Origin: Streptomyces sp. UNOC14_S4
Lineage (GTDB): Bacteria > Actinomycetota > Actinomycetes > Streptomycetales > Streptomycetaceae
Direction of reading: 5' to 3'
Length of the DNA stretch: 35,458 nt
Assembly (NCBI RefSeq): GCF_020740835.1
Contig: NZ_JAINFC010000013.1
Location: 1-35,458 of the forward strand
The notes beneath the pieces were generated by a model that did no database searches, was not told the DNA's origin, and worked only from the letters and a program-made list of their open reading frames with translations. The stretch's first letter is position 1. Every line of letters begins with the position of its first letter. Positions 1-7,631 of this stretch are shown here, piece after piece. The position numbers were made by a program, and so were the translations under genes.

Positions 1-126
1 GCTCTTGACATCCCGCTCAGCCCGCCGCGTCTCCACGACGAACCGGGACCTGCTACCGGGCACTCCGGTGTCTACCCGCACGGGACTCCCACCCGTAAGC
101 CTGGACCAGCTTTCAGGACGCAACAT
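1..126 (-). CDS. possible partial CDS running off the left edge
   Basis: A minus-strand frame opens at an ATG at 126 and stays open for 42 codons to the window edge. It lies 36 bases downstream of the preceding minus-strand gene (162-650), so it could be the next gene of that operon. No convincing ribosome binding site precedes the ATG and the visible peptide is basic and matches nothing I recognise. The call rests only on openness and operon position. Confidence 0.25.
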   Translation of the reverse strand, partial: MLRPESWSRLTGGSPVRVDTGVPGSRSRFVVETRRAERDVKS

Positions 127-161
127 GCACTGATCGTACGGCGGGCAGAGAGCTGCGAAGG

Positions 162-650
162 CTACTTGTAGCTCCAGTTCCAGTTCGAGCTGTTCAGCCG
201 TGGTACCGGGATCGGCTGGTAGGGCTCGCTGCTCCTGAGAGAGCGCAGGCTCTGCACTGCTCCCCCGCGGCCGGAGGGCACGCTGATGGTGTACTGCCTG
301 CCGCCGGGCATGACCTCCCACACGGAGTAGACGAAAGGCTCGGCGAGCGTCGGCCCGTCGGAGGCGGGCAGGGTGAAGTCGAGCGTCCCGTCCCGGATGG
401 GGATGCGAGCCGTCTGCGGCAGCACGACAAGCCCGGTCTTGGTGTCGGCCATCGGGGAGTTTGCGCGCACGAGGAGACTGGCGCGGTAGGTGTCGGCTGC
501 TGTCCCCCACAGGAACCGCGCCTGGATCTTCACCTGCTCAATGTGCTCGGGGAACGGCGGCGGCTGAGGGACATCGTCACAGCACGGCGGCCTGACCGGG
601 TTCTGGGACGTCCAGCCAGGTATCCACCAAGGATCACATCGGCACGTCAC
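162..650 (-). CDS. hypothetical phage protein, Trp/Pro/Cys-rich N-terminus
   Basis: A 162-aa protein whose ATG overlaps the stop of the upstream gene in a 4-bp ATGA, so the two are translationally coupled. The first ~30 residues are rich in Trp, Pro and Cys (for example PWWIPGW and PPCCDD), followed by a beta-rich body. The upstream partner carries a fibronectin-III-like domain, so both may be accessory virion or surface proteins made in the late leftward transcript. That role is inferred from position only; I recognise no family. Confidence 0.72.
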   Translation of the reverse strand: MTCRCDPWWIPGWTSQNPVRPPCCDDVPQPPPFPEHIEQVKIQARFLWGTAADTYRASLLVRANSPMADTKTGLVVLPQTARIPIRDGTLDFTLPASDGPTLAEPFVYSVWEVMPGGRQYTISVPSGRGGAVQSLRSLRSSEPYQPIPVPRLNSSNWNWSYK

Positions 651-1186
651 TGAACGACCGCGCGGACCGCCAGGGGCGCCGACCGCCGACCGTCTGCACC
701 TACGGCCACCATGCCGAAAAGGTAGGACGTGGAGCGCACAGCGCTGTTCTTGAATGCCCAGGTGTAGGAAGCGAGTTGGCCGTCGACTTCGACGTACCGG
801 TAGTGCTGGGGCCCTTCAATCTCGCCTTCACGCAGGTCGATGCGATACAGGGCCGGGGCTCCGGCCTCGGGGGTCTTCCAGGAGAGGGTGAACTGAGGGA
901 CGCCGCCGTCCACCTTGTACGCCACCGTCAGCGCAGTGGGGCCCATTGGCTTGCCCGTACGGGGCTGCTGGATGGTGTACCCCTCGGTGAGGAACGGGTC
1001 GTCCGAGGGGCCGAGCGGGTAGAAGTGGTTTGGCCGCAGCCCAAGCCGGGCGTTGTCCAGCTCAGCCGACAGGGCGGTATTGACCTGTGTCAGCCGGGTG
1101 TTCTCTGCCGAGAGACGGCCATTGTCGGCTGTCAGCTGAGCTATCTGCTTCTTGAGGTCTTCCGTCGGATCGGGTGGCGTGGCCAT
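647..1186 (-). CDS. coiled-coil plus fibronectin type III-like protein
   Basis: A 179-aa protein. The start at 1186 is preferred over an in-frame ATG at 1213 because AGGAGG lies 5 nt upstream of it on the minus strand. Residues ~8-45 form a leucine-zipper-like coiled coil with heptads of Leu and Asn (LTADNGRLSAENTRLTQVN). The C-terminal ~100 residues look like one fibronectin type III domain: a Trp in LSWKTPE, a Tyr in YRIDLREG, and a final SYLFGMVAVGADG strand. Fn3 modules are common in tail and fibre-associated phage proteins, so a trimeric surface or tail role is plausible but inferred. It ends in a 4-bp overlap with the next gene. Confidence 0.82.
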   Translation of the reverse strand: MATPPDPTEDLKKQIAQLTADNGRLSAENTRLTQVNTALSAELDNARLGLRPNHFYPLGPSDDPFLTEGYTIQQPRTGKPMGPTALTVAYKVDGGVPQFTLSWKTPEAGAPALYRIDLREGEIEGPQHYRYVEVDGQLASYTWAFKNSAVRSTSYLFGMVAVGADGRRSAPLAVRAVVQ

Positions 1187-1202
1187 GCGTCCTCCTGATG
1201 GT

Positions 1203-1784
1203 TCATGCGTCATCAGGAATTATCTGGGGAGGCGGCTCAGGAACGGTATCGGGGTCTTCGTTGACCGATCGGTATTCCTTGCGCTCCCAGAGACGTGGCC
1301 AGTCACGGTGACGGTGGAGTTTTCCCTTCTCGTCTCGCCGCCATACTTTCCCTCGGACATCCGTGAAATAGACCTCGATGAGAACGGGGAACTGAGGGTC
1401 CAGCTGGCCGACATGCCCGATCTCCACTTCTCGCTTACCTCTTGGAGGAACTGCCCCGACGGCAAATCCTGCCGCGTCGGCCTTGCCACCGGGGAGCACA
1501 TCGACCGCGCCGGGGGCACTGAACCACACACTTACATCGCGTACTGGCAGGTCCGACCCGTTCTCTACAACGATGGAGTGAAAATGGTGGCCAGCCCAAT
1601 CCCGCTCAGGAGAGCTGGCCACTGCACGGCAATCCTCGACATGGCTGCCTGTCATGGCGCACACCAAGTTCGCGAACTTACGTCGTTCTGCAACGCGGCT
1701 CCAGACGAAGGTCGCTAAAGTCGCCAGCGAGCCCAGGGCCGTTACCCAGGCAAGCCATCCGGGAGTAGCTGGCGCGTCGGCCAT
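1203..1784 (-). CDS. single-pass membrane-anchored hypothetical protein
   Basis: About 193 aa from the ATG at 1784; an in-frame ATG at 1817 would add 11 residues, and neither has a strong ribosome binding site. Residues ~10-30 form one transmembrane helix (WLAWVTALGSLATLATFVW), followed by a positively charged RVAERRK stretch, so the soluble C-terminal domain is predicted to face the cytoplasm. The C-terminal ~150 residues look like a beta-sandwich (VRDVSVWFSAPG, IEVYFTDVRGKVW). Proteins of this design are common in actinobacterial mobile elements but have no known function. It lies between the terminase and the Fn3-like gene in the leftward transcript. Confidence 0.68.
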   Translation of the reverse strand: MADAPATPGWLAWVTALGSLATLATFVWSRVAERRKFANLVCAMTGSHVEDCRAVASSPERDWAGHHFHSIVVENGSDLPVRDVSVWFSAPGAVDVLPGGKADAAGFAVGAVPPRGKREVEIGHVGQLDPQFPVLIEVYFTDVRGKVWRRDEKGKLHRHRDWPRLWERKEYRSVNEDPDTVPEPPPQIIPDDA

Positions 1785-1911
1785 GAGCCGGTCCGTGGGG
1801 CTAATCACGCAGCGCATCGTAGGTCTAACGATCGGCCAGTGTCATCACATCATCGGGTGGTTATAGCTGGGTCACGCTGCCTCCGGACCACATATCTGAA
1901 CGTACGGTCGA

Positions 1912-3465
1912 TTACGCGGCATGCCACCCGTAGAACGGATTCGTAGCAGTCTGGACTTCCGGCATGGACAGCTCGGCCGACGCCCAGGTAGACAGGGCCA
2001 GTGAATCCACGTAGTCGTCATGTGCCCCCACCTCGTCAGGAGCCGCGACAACGATGTTCGGGCCCTCGAAGCGGAGCTCCGCGTCCTCCATCTGCTGCTG
2101 GAAGCGCTTCCAGACCTTAAGCCTGCGTGCCTTGGAGTGCCCAGGCCAGCCGATCTTCCCCTGCCTCATCAGCTCCATCAAATGCTTCCAGCGCTGAGAC
2201 TGGGAGCCGCGGTCCGACTTGCACTCAATGATCTCAATGTCAGGCAGCAGGACCTTGAGACGGCTGGCAACGACGTCACCGACTCCACCGACATCGATGG
2301 CGATGGCCCATATCGTGTAGGCGGACAGGAAATCCACGATGCGGTAGTACTGCTCCTCCCATTCCAGGCCAGACAGGTCGAGCCAGTTCAAGATCCGGTG
2401 CTCATAGGTGCCGTACTCGTCGGGGTGGTCCCAGTCAACGAACGTCACCGTCACGATCGTGCTGTCCTGCTTGCGCGCGGGGTCGATGCCGACGAGTACA
2501 GGCTTGAGGTTGTACGCCTTAACCGTCTGCATCGAGTTGTCACAGAGCCGCTCAAACTTCTCACTCGTGGTCAGCATGCCCTTGTCGAGCATCCAGATAA
2601 GCCGGTAGCTCAGCTTGAACTCATCGGAATCCTCACCGATTTTGAGCTTCTCAGCCTCAACATAGATCCCGTAGTCCGGATGGGCTCTAGCGACCTCTCG
2701 CCACGTGGCCTCAAAGTGATTCTGACGCGCGCTGCGCTTGGTCTGCTGACGTTTGTTCTGCTGAATGACCTTATAAAATGCGCCCTTGACATAATGAGGG
2801 GTGCCCGTGAGGATCATGGTCCCGCGGGTCGAGGCCAGCATTGGCGAGATCGACTTGTTGATCACCCGCTCGTCGGCGACCTGGGCCTCGTCGACCAGGA
2901 CCACGTGGTAGGTACGACCTTCGATCTGGGCACGGGGGTGACACGTCTGCTTGCGCACCAGGGAGCCGCACTTAGCAAGCTTCAGCTCCTGCGTACGGGC
3001 CGAGACCTTGTCGTCGATCTCCGGGTCCTGGAGAAGTTCTTGCGCGCGTTCAGAGGTGAGCCGGGAGACGAAGCGGCCGAAGAGGTTCGAGGCCATGTCT
3101 TCTACTGGCGCGAAAGCCCCGACCCACACACCCTCACGGAATCTGCCCATGAGGTTCGGGAATATAGGGGCAAGCCGGGGAAACATGATCATCGCAGCGC
3201 TGATCGTATTGACCAACACCTCCGTCTTCCCGGATTGGCGTGCCCAGCACGCTGTGATGGTCTTGGCGTCACCGATGATGAGCGACTCCAGGATGCGCCG
3301 CGCCATGGGCGTCTGATACGGGCGCAAGGGATGCCCAGAAAGTTCATCGACAACCAAAAGCATCTTGTCGAGGATCTGATCGACCGTATTCTGACTGAAC
3401 TCCTCCTGAACGTACTGGGCGACGACATCGTCATCGACGGCAGGCTGCTCGATGACCTCGGGCAT
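1912..3465 (-). CDS. terL: phage terminase large subunit (TerL)
   Basis: A complete 517-aa packaging motor that would cut and translocate DNA into the prohead. The N-terminal ATPase domain has Walker A at residues ~74-81 (WARQSGKT), Walker B at ~188-193 (VVLVDE) and a coupling motif at ~219-223 (LTGTP). The C-terminal RNase H-like nuclease has the expected acidic positions: Asp328 in VGIDPARK, Asp391 in AIAIDVGG, and the aspartates near 483-487 in AHDDYVDS. AGGTGA precedes the ATG by 7 nt. No small terminase or portal gene adjoins it, which is unusual for a standard late operon. The long plus-strand frame opposite it is a shadow. Confidence 0.97.
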   Translation of the reverse strand: MPEVIEQPAVDDDVVAQYVQEEFSQNTVDQILDKMLLVVDELSGHPLRPYQTPMARRILESLIIGDAKTITACWARQSGKTEVLVNTISAAMIMFPRLAPIFPNLMGRFREGVWVGAFAPVEDMASNLFGRFVSRLTSERAQELLQDPEIDDKVSARTQELKLAKCGSLVRKQTCHPRAQIEGRTYHVVLVDEAQVADERVINKSISPMLASTRGTMILTGTPHYVKGAFYKVIQQNKRQQTKRSARQNHFEATWREVARAHPDYGIYVEAEKLKIGEDSDEFKLSYRLIWMLDKGMLTTSEKFERLCDNSMQTVKAYNLKPVLVGIDPARKQDSTIVTVTFVDWDHPDEYGTYEHRILNWLDLSGLEWEEQYYRIVDFLSAYTIWAIAIDVGGVGDVVASRLKVLLPDIEIIECKSDRGSQSQRWKHLMELMRQGKIGWPGHSKARRLKVWKRFQQQMEDAELRFEGPNIVVAAPDEVGAHDDYVDSLALSTWASAELSMPEVQTATNPFYGWHAA

Positions 3466-3517
3466 GGCTTTTCACCTCGAACCTCTCAGGAATGGTTCGA
3501 GGCTAAATTTCGCGCCA

Positions 3518-3531
3518 GATAACCTGTTATC
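3518..3531. promoter_or_regulatory. 14-bp dyad, possible operator between divergent genes
   Basis: GATAACCTGTTATC is a dyad with perfect 6-bp arms (GATAAC/GTTATC). It lies 52 bases upstream of the terminase start and 95 bases upstream of the plus-strand membrane gene, so a bound repressor could control both. The binding protein is unknown. Confidence 0.4.
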
Positions 3532-3626
3532 GCCCAAGTCTCATGCCGTCACATCCAGGTCTGGGCGAGTCGATCACTGGTCAGTAGGGTGAGCCCGGCC
3601 AGGTCATCGAGGGTGGGGAGGATGTC

Positions 3627-4265
3627 GTGGACTTCTTCAGCGCGGCCGGATGGGGGTCAGCCGGGGTCCGGTGGGGCGCCGAGCTGGTGGACGAGTGGCG
3701 GGACCGCGACGAGCACGGTGACGCCTGGGTGCAGCAGAAGGTGACGAGATGCCGGGGCTACGCCAACCAGTGCAGCTTGTACACCAAGGGCCACCGTTTC
3801 CTGACTGTTGCCTCGGCATTAGGGAGCTTCGGTGGCTTCGTAGCCCTGTTCATCACGATGCTCGCCAAGCCGTCCGGCGACTACGATGAGCACTACAACT
3901 GGGTCGAGCCGGACCTGACCGTGCACCATGCCCTGGTCGCCGTCATCTACACCGTGATGCTGGTGTCGCTGCCCCTGTACATCGGCGCAGCGGTACGTAC
4001 ATTCACCAGGCTGATGCAGGCTTGGAACAAGGTGGAGCTGCACAACCAGATGAAGGAGTCCCGCTCTGGCCTGGAGTACGCGGTGCGCACCATGTCCCAG
4101 CCCGTCTACTGGATGTACAGCACGATAGGTCGGGCCGTCATGTCCGCGCTTCCGTTTCCGCAGTGGCACACACGGCTCTACCAGGAGGCGATCTACCGCT
4201 GCCTGTACCGGGGCATCAACACCAGCGATCTGCCGGGAACGCCATGGCGGCGGAGCGGTGTCTGA
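3627..4265 (+). CDS. two-helix membrane protein
   Basis: A 212-aa protein starting at GTG with GGGGAGG about 8 nt upstream. It has two strong hydrophobic segments, near residues 60-80 (VASALGSFGGFVALFITML) and 100-122 (HHALVAVIYTVMLVSLPLYI), separated by an acidic loop, with charged soluble tails. It is the only plus-strand gene in the leftward block and faces the terminase divergently across the 3518 dyad. Such isolated membrane genes in prophages are often lysogenic-conversion or superinfection-exclusion factors, which is inference. The minus-strand frame opposite (3819-4313) is His/Gly-rich and looks like a shadow. Confidence 0.7.
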   Translation: MDFFSAAGWGSAGVRWGAELVDEWRDRDEHGDAWVQQKVTRCRGYANQCSLYTKGHRFLTVASALGSFGGFVALFITMLAKPSGDYDEHYNWVEPDLTVHHALVAVIYTVMLVSLPLYIGAAVRTFTRLMQAWNKVELHNQMKESRSGLEYAVRTMSQPVYWMYSTIGRAVMSALPFPQWHTRLYQEAIYRCLYRGINTSDLPGTPWRRSGV

Positions 4266-4290
4266 GTTCGCCAGGGCAACGAAGAACTGG

Positions 4291-4431
4291 TCACGAGTCG
4301 TCGACCTCCTCACGCCTGTCCGCCAAAACCTGCTGGGCTCCTAGGCGGATAACTGCGCGCCATGTCTTGAAGCCTTCATGGACGAGGGTGCAGGCGAGCG
4401 CACCGAGCGCAGTCCAAAAACCGTTTTCCAT
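4291..4431 (-). CDS. small 46-aa hypothetical protein
   Basis: A short minus-strand frame with good amino-acid texture: a hydrophobic N-terminal helix (GFWTALGALACTLVHEGF), then an amphipathic charged tail ending REEVDDS. It lies in the downstream direction of the 4612-4854 gene and could be a small membrane-associated phage protein. No clear ribosome binding site precedes the ATG, and the stop falls 26 bases from the convergent plus-strand gene. Confidence 0.42.
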   Translation of the reverse strand: MENGFWTALGALACTLVHEGFKTWRAVIRLGAQQVLADRREEVDDS

Positions 4432-4611
4432 AGGTGGAGTATCAAGTGAGCAGGCAGGTACTGCCAGGACGGCGGTCCGGCCGCGGTTGCTTCTTAGGCA
4501 GCCGTCCGCTCCCCCTGCGTCCTCGCGAAATCCTAGTGCGCTCGCGTATCACCACAGCCCCGTCCTAGGCAGATCACTCAATGAGGCGAACGCGCCGAAC
4601 AATTGACCGAT
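4432..4611. other. 180-bp spacer without gene
   Basis: No frame with a start and ribosome binding site is visible on either strand. The minus-strand gene 4612-4854 ends at its right border. No strong terminator hairpin was seen. Confidence 0.4.
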
Positions 4612-4854
4612 CTACTCTCTGCGATTAAGCCTCTCAAGAGCTCCAGCGAGGACCACCAGCGCTTGCGTCCCCTGCTCGACAGCCTTCGCGGAAGGGCCTC
4701 CTCGCAACTCACGAAGCACCCGGTCCAGTTTGGTGACCTCTGAGTCAGCCCAGTTCAGAACCTGGCCTCGGCCTGACCTGTCCATACGTCGGCGCACACG
4801 GTCCCGGAAGTGATGGCCAGGCAGCAACTCCGACAACTGCTTCATCACTCGCAT
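4612..4854 (-). CDS. small charged hypothetical phage protein
   Basis: An 80-aa protein, highly charged and mostly helical (RDRVRRRMDRSGRGQVLNW, then LDRVLRELRGG). Its ATG lies inside the end of the preceding gene, overlapping it by 10 bases, so translation is coupled. It is the third gene of the tight run 5209-4952, 4952-4845, 4854-4612. No family recognised. Confidence 0.72.
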   Translation of the reverse strand: MRVMKQLSELLPGHHFRDRVRRRMDRSGRGQVLNWADSEVTKLDRVLRELRGGPSAKAVEQGTQALVVLAGALERLNRRE

Positions 4855-4952
4855 TCGCTCATCAGCCCCAGCATCTCCAGCAGCTCCATCTCCTCGTCGA
4901 CGTCGGCGGCCTGGCGGGCGACGAGGTCCCGCACCGCCTCACGCTCAGCCAT
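4845..4952 (-). CDS. 35-aa acidic helical protein
   Basis: A mini-gene whose ATG overlaps the TAA of the upstream gene (TAATG) and whose end overlaps the start of the next gene. The peptide is a single acidic helix (DVDEEMELLEMLGLM). The overlaps on both sides are the main support: all three frames fit together with no spacing. Function unknown. Confidence 0.6.
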   Translation of the reverse strand: MAEREAVRDLVARQAADVDEEMELLEMLGLMSECE

Positions 4953-5209
4953 TAGAGGGCTCGGGGGCGCAGGTCGATCGCGCGGAACACGGCAGCCATC
5001 GCCGCGTCCTCGCCTGCCAGCGGTGGGCCCCACACGCCGAAGGCTATGGCGTGACGCCCACCGACCCGGACGACGGTGGTCTTCTCGCAGCGCCGGTATG
5101 GCTCCGACATTTCCTGGGTCCAGGTCCGGAAGACCATGCGCTGACCGCTGTTGACCCAGGTCCTGCGTACAAAAAGTCTCCTCATGCCCGCGAACCTACG
5201 CAGGTGCAC
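4952..5209 (-). CDS. hypothetical phage protein
   Basis: Up to 85 aa from a GTG at 5209; an ATG at 5185 would give 77 aa, and neither has a clear ribosome binding site. It is Arg-rich at the N-terminus, then beta-like (TTVVRVGGRHAIAFGVW). It ends in TAATG with the next gene. The small product and coupling are typical of phage accessory genes; no domain is recognised. Confidence 0.62.
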   Translation of the reverse strand: MHLRRFAGMRRLFVRRTWVNSGQRMVFRTWTQEMSEPYRRCEKTTVVRVGGRHAIAFGVWGPPLAGEDAAMAAVFRAIDLRPRAL

Positions 5210-5219
5210 AAGAAGACTG

Positions 5220-5651
5220 TTAGGCGATGCGCCGGTAGGGATAGTTCTTCAGAGTTGAGTTGATGTAACGTCCTTCGCTGCGGGCCTTCTGGACATGCCG
5301 CCAGGCATTGACTGGGACGCGGTAGTACTCATAAACAGCACCACCGCGGTCGCCACGGGTGTGCTCGCCCTTCCGGAACATCAGGCGCAGGGTATGAGTG
5401 CTGTAGTCATATCCCGCTGCAACCGTTCGCGGCCGGGCCTTGTTCTTGCTGATGGTGTGATCCGGGTATGTATCGAACGGGACCAGCGCGTCCAAGTCGC
5501 CGCCGCCGAAGGCGGCCAGGCGCTGCTGTGCCTTCGGGCTGGCGTTTTTGCGCACCTGGTACTGGAGGCGGTCAAGCTGACGCTTCGAGTACTTCCCCGA
5601 CTGAAGATGCGGCTGCGGGATCGGACGGGGCTTGGGATACTTCTTGGCCAT
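5220..5651 (-). CDS. KTSC domain protein
   Basis: A 143-aa protein. The start at 5651 is chosen because AGGAG lies about 8 nt upstream; an ATG further up would add 9 residues. The C-terminal ~65 residues match the KTSC domain: AAGYDYSTHTLRLMF, a Gly-rich turn, VYEYYRVPVNAW, and the closing GRYINSTLKNYPYRRI. KTSC domains occur in phage and bacterial proteins, sometimes fused to nucleic-acid enzymes, and their biochemical role is not settled. The N-terminal half is basic and Pro-rich and may bind nucleic acid. It sits after a terminator hairpin that separates it from 5784-6116. Confidence 0.85.
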   Translation of the reverse strand: MAKKYPKPRPIPQPHLQSGKYSKRQLDRLQYQVRKNASPKAQQRLAAFGGGDLDALVPFDTYPDHTISKNKARPRTVAAGYDYSTHTLRLMFRKGEHTRGDRGGAVYEYYRVPVNAWRHVQKARSEGRYINSTLKNYPYRRIA

Positions 5652-5722
5652 GGGGCTGCTCCTGCTGGTCGACTTCATTCATCGTCTGCTAGAGCAGCTG
5701 TGGGACGTTAAGAGCACGAGCA

Positions 5723-5759
5723 AGAAGGGCCTTCCCTTCGACCTTGGGAAGGCCCTTCT
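5723..5759 (-). terminator. rho-independent terminator
   Basis: Perfect 14-bp inverted repeat (AGAAGGGCCTTCCC with its complement) around a 9-nt loop. It lies just past the end of the minus-strand gene 5784-6116. The T-run after it is weak on both strands. Confidence 0.75.
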
Positions 5760-5783
5760 GCTTCTTGGACACCGCCTTGCAGG

Positions 5784-6116
5784 CTACTTCGGCTGACCCC
5801 CCATGGGAGTACTCACGAAGCGTGGACGGCTCTCACGCTCGACGACCTTCAGGCGGTCCAGCACCTTCAAGTGCTCGGCGTATCCACGTCTGACGGCAGC
5901 TTCGATCTGTTCCACGGTGCCCAGGCGCTCAACTTCGTCAACTGCCTTCTGGACGACCTTTCCGTACCCCATGGCAGTATCTATGGTGACCTCGAACTTA
6001 CCGAGTGGGACGTTGAGACGGACGGCCCCAACTTCCTTCCCCTCGATCACGACGGTCCACGTGCCCCACGTCTCCGTCTTGCGAATCTCAATCTCCGACT
6101 GCATTACCGCCCCCAT
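5784..6116 (-). CDS. hypothetical phage protein
   Basis: About 110 aa from the ATG at 6116, which has GAGG 6 nt upstream; an ATG at 6128 lies upstream and one at 6104 lies downstream. The N-terminal half is a beta-meander (EIRKTETWGTWTVVIEGK) and the C-terminal half a helix rich in Glu, Val and Arg. It is followed by a strong terminator and preceded by the small gene and integrase, so it is probably the last gene of an integrase transcript. No family recognised. Confidence 0.75.
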   Translation of the reverse strand: MGAVMQSEIEIRKTETWGTWTVVIEGKEVGAVRLNVPLGKFEVTIDTAMGYGKVVQKAVDEVERLGTVEQIEAAVRRGYAEHLKVLDRLKVVERESRPRFVSTPMGGQPK

Positions 6117-6145
6117 CACGTTCCTCAAGCTCGCATCACAGCCTC

Positions 6146-6385
6146 TCAGGCAGCCATCTTCCCGGACGTCGCTCCAGAGATGCCCGCCTCCCGGTAGTTC
6201 GGCCCCTTCATCACCTTGCCGTGCAGCTTCGGATAGATCTCGTCCAGGACGAGCTTGGCTTTGAGCTGATACACCAGCCGAAGCTTGTAGCCGCTCGTGC
6301 AGTCGTGCTCCAGCAGGTGGCCTACGCCGTCGACCTCGGCGATGGCCATGGCGACGTACTCCACGTCGGCTTGCGAGTAGGTCAT
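6146..6385 (-). CDS. small protein coupled to the integrase
   Basis: A 79-aa protein with an ATG overlapping the integrase stop in a 4-bp ATGA. The N-terminus is an acidic helix (YSQADVEYVAMAIAEVDG), the middle basic and hydrophobic (GYKLRLVYQLKAKLVLDEI). Tight coupling to the integrase could indicate a directionality or accessory role, but no helix-turn-helix is obvious and this is speculation. Confidence 0.78.
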   Translation of the reverse strand: MTYSQADVEYVAMAIAEVDGVGHLLEHDCTSGYKLRLVYQLKAKLVLDEIYPKLHGKVMKGPNYREAGISGATSGKMAA

Positions 6386-7428
6386 GCGGCCAACTCCTGC
6401 ACGTGGGCCGTGGGTTGCTTCTGCATCATGCGGGCGACTTCCTCCGTGATGAGCTTGACCAGGTCGTCCTTGCGGATGGTGATCACTTCGTCGGTGTCGC
6501 GAACAAAGGAGCGCGCAGGCCGGGCAGGGAACGGCGCCTCCGCCGTGTCGTCCGGGTGCATCAGATGCTTCTCCAGGGCATAGGTCGGCGACGTGCCCAA
6601 GGCCCGGCGACCATCGTCATAACCCTGGGTGGTCCGGGGGTCCTTGTGGTGAACCGCCTCCTGGATGTAGGCCATCGGGATGCCCAGGTCACGGGCGAGC
6701 GTGATGAACGTACGCCGCCCCTTACGGAAGTTGGCGCGAAACCTGAGGACTCGACGGGCCAGCCTCACGAGCGAGTCGTAGGCACCCTGCCGGGTGAGTC
6801 TCTTCCCTGTGCGCGTAGTGAACAGCGGGCCGGAGGTCCTGTCTCCGACCATGGCCAGCAGGGCCATGTGCACCCGGCTGTTCAACGGCGTGATTTCCTG
6901 GGTCTCCTCACCCTTGACCGTCGTGCGCAGCACCGGGTACCCATGCTCGTAGGTGAGGTCATGGATGTCCGCGCCCACGATTTCACTGATGCGCTGGCCG
7001 GTTTCCAGGATGGTGAGCACGAGCACGTACAGCTGATCGTTACCCCAGCGGTACGCCTCAGCCAGCAGCTGCTCGGCCTCCTCCTTCGTGAAGCCGAGCT
7101 GCTTCTTCTTGGAAAGCCTTGCGCGTTGGGTGGCCTCAACGGGGTTGCGCTCGCAGCGAGTTTCCCGAACTGCGTAGATGTAGAAGCTCTTCACAGCGGC
7201 GCGGGCGCGGTTCCAGGCGCTGGCGCCGATTCCGTTCTCTCGGAGCAGGGTCCGGAAGGAGTCCACCTCCACCTGCCGGGCGTCCAGTGGGTTGACCTCA
7301 CGACGGCCGCAGTGCTCGAAGTACCGGCGCACATCCCGGCCGTACTCATCCCGCGTGCGTCCGGTGAGGGACTCAAGCCACTCGTCCTTGGCCTTCTCCG
7401 CGTCTAGGTGCGCAACCGTGCTCATCAT
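6382..7428 (-). CDS. int: tyrosine recombinase/integrase (XerC/D-like)
   Basis: A 348-aa site-specific recombinase expected to join the element to the chromosome, or to resolve multimers. Residues ~8-95 are a SAM-like core-binding domain. The catalytic domain shows Arg146 in TGQRISEI, Lys172 in TVKGEE, Arg238 in RKGRRTF, His261 in HHKDP and nucleophile Tyr270 in TTQGYDD. The first residue of the box II HxxR motif is Arg235 rather than His, a tolerated but notable change. GAGAGGAG lies directly upstream of two tandem ATGs (7428 and 7425); the second has better spacing. It is followed by two coupled or near-coupled small genes. Confidence 0.93.
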   Translation of the reverse strand: MMSTVAHLDAEKAKDEWLESLTGRTRDEYGRDVRRYFEHCGRREVNPLDARQVEVDSFRTLLRENGIGASAWNRARAAVKSFYIYAVRETRCERNPVEATQRARLSKKKQLGFTKEEAEQLLAEAYRWGNDQLYVLVLTILETGQRISEIVGADIHDLTYEHGYPVLRTTVKGEETQEITPLNSRVHMALLAMVGDRTSGPLFTTRTGKRLTRQGAYDSLVRLARRVLRFRANFRKGRRTFITLARDLGIPMAYIQEAVHHKDPRTTQGYDDGRRALGTSPTYALEKHLMHPDDTAEAPFPARPARSFVRDTDEVITIRKDDLVKLITEEVARMMQKQPTAHVQELAA

Positions 7429-7524
7429 GCTCCTCTCCCCTGACCAGGGCTGACCGGCCTCTTCACCATCGCCCTAGAGATCCGGGGCTGGTACGTGATC
7501 ACCCCGGGAGCAACACCATAACAA

Positions 7525-7561
7525 CAGTTCATCAGCAGTCCCAAGAGCAGTTCATAAACAG
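7525..7561. repeat. direct repeat upstream of the integrase
   Basis: CAGTTCATCAGCAG (7525-7538) and CAGTTCATAAACAG (7548-7561) match at 12 of 14 positions with a 23-bp period. They lie about 100 bases upstream of the integrase start. They could be integrase arm sites or regulator sites. A related AACAGTT..CATCAG sequence occurs near 8360 upstream of the next minus-strand gene. Confidence 0.5.
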
Positions 7562-7588
7562 ATTCTCTTTAAGGTTCAGGACATGACG

Positions 7589-7620
7589 AAGGGGGCCCGC
7601 CCCGCAGGACAGGCCCCCTT
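7589..7620 (-). terminator. terminator of the 7632-8270 gene
   Basis: Perfect 9-bp stem (AAGGGGGCC/GGCCCCCTT) with a 14-nt loop, beginning 12 bases past the stop of the minus-strand gene 7632-8270. The following T-run is short. Confidence 0.75.
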
Positions 7621-7631
7621 GCACAGCCGCT

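Noticed and set aside
2020..3522. 500-codon plus-strand frame opposite the terminase
   Set aside because: Antisense shadow of a certain gene; Leu/Arg/His-rich low-quality sequence and no ribosome binding site.
6403..7407. 334-codon plus-strand frame opposite the integrase
   Set aside because: Shadow of the integrase codon pattern with no domain signal.
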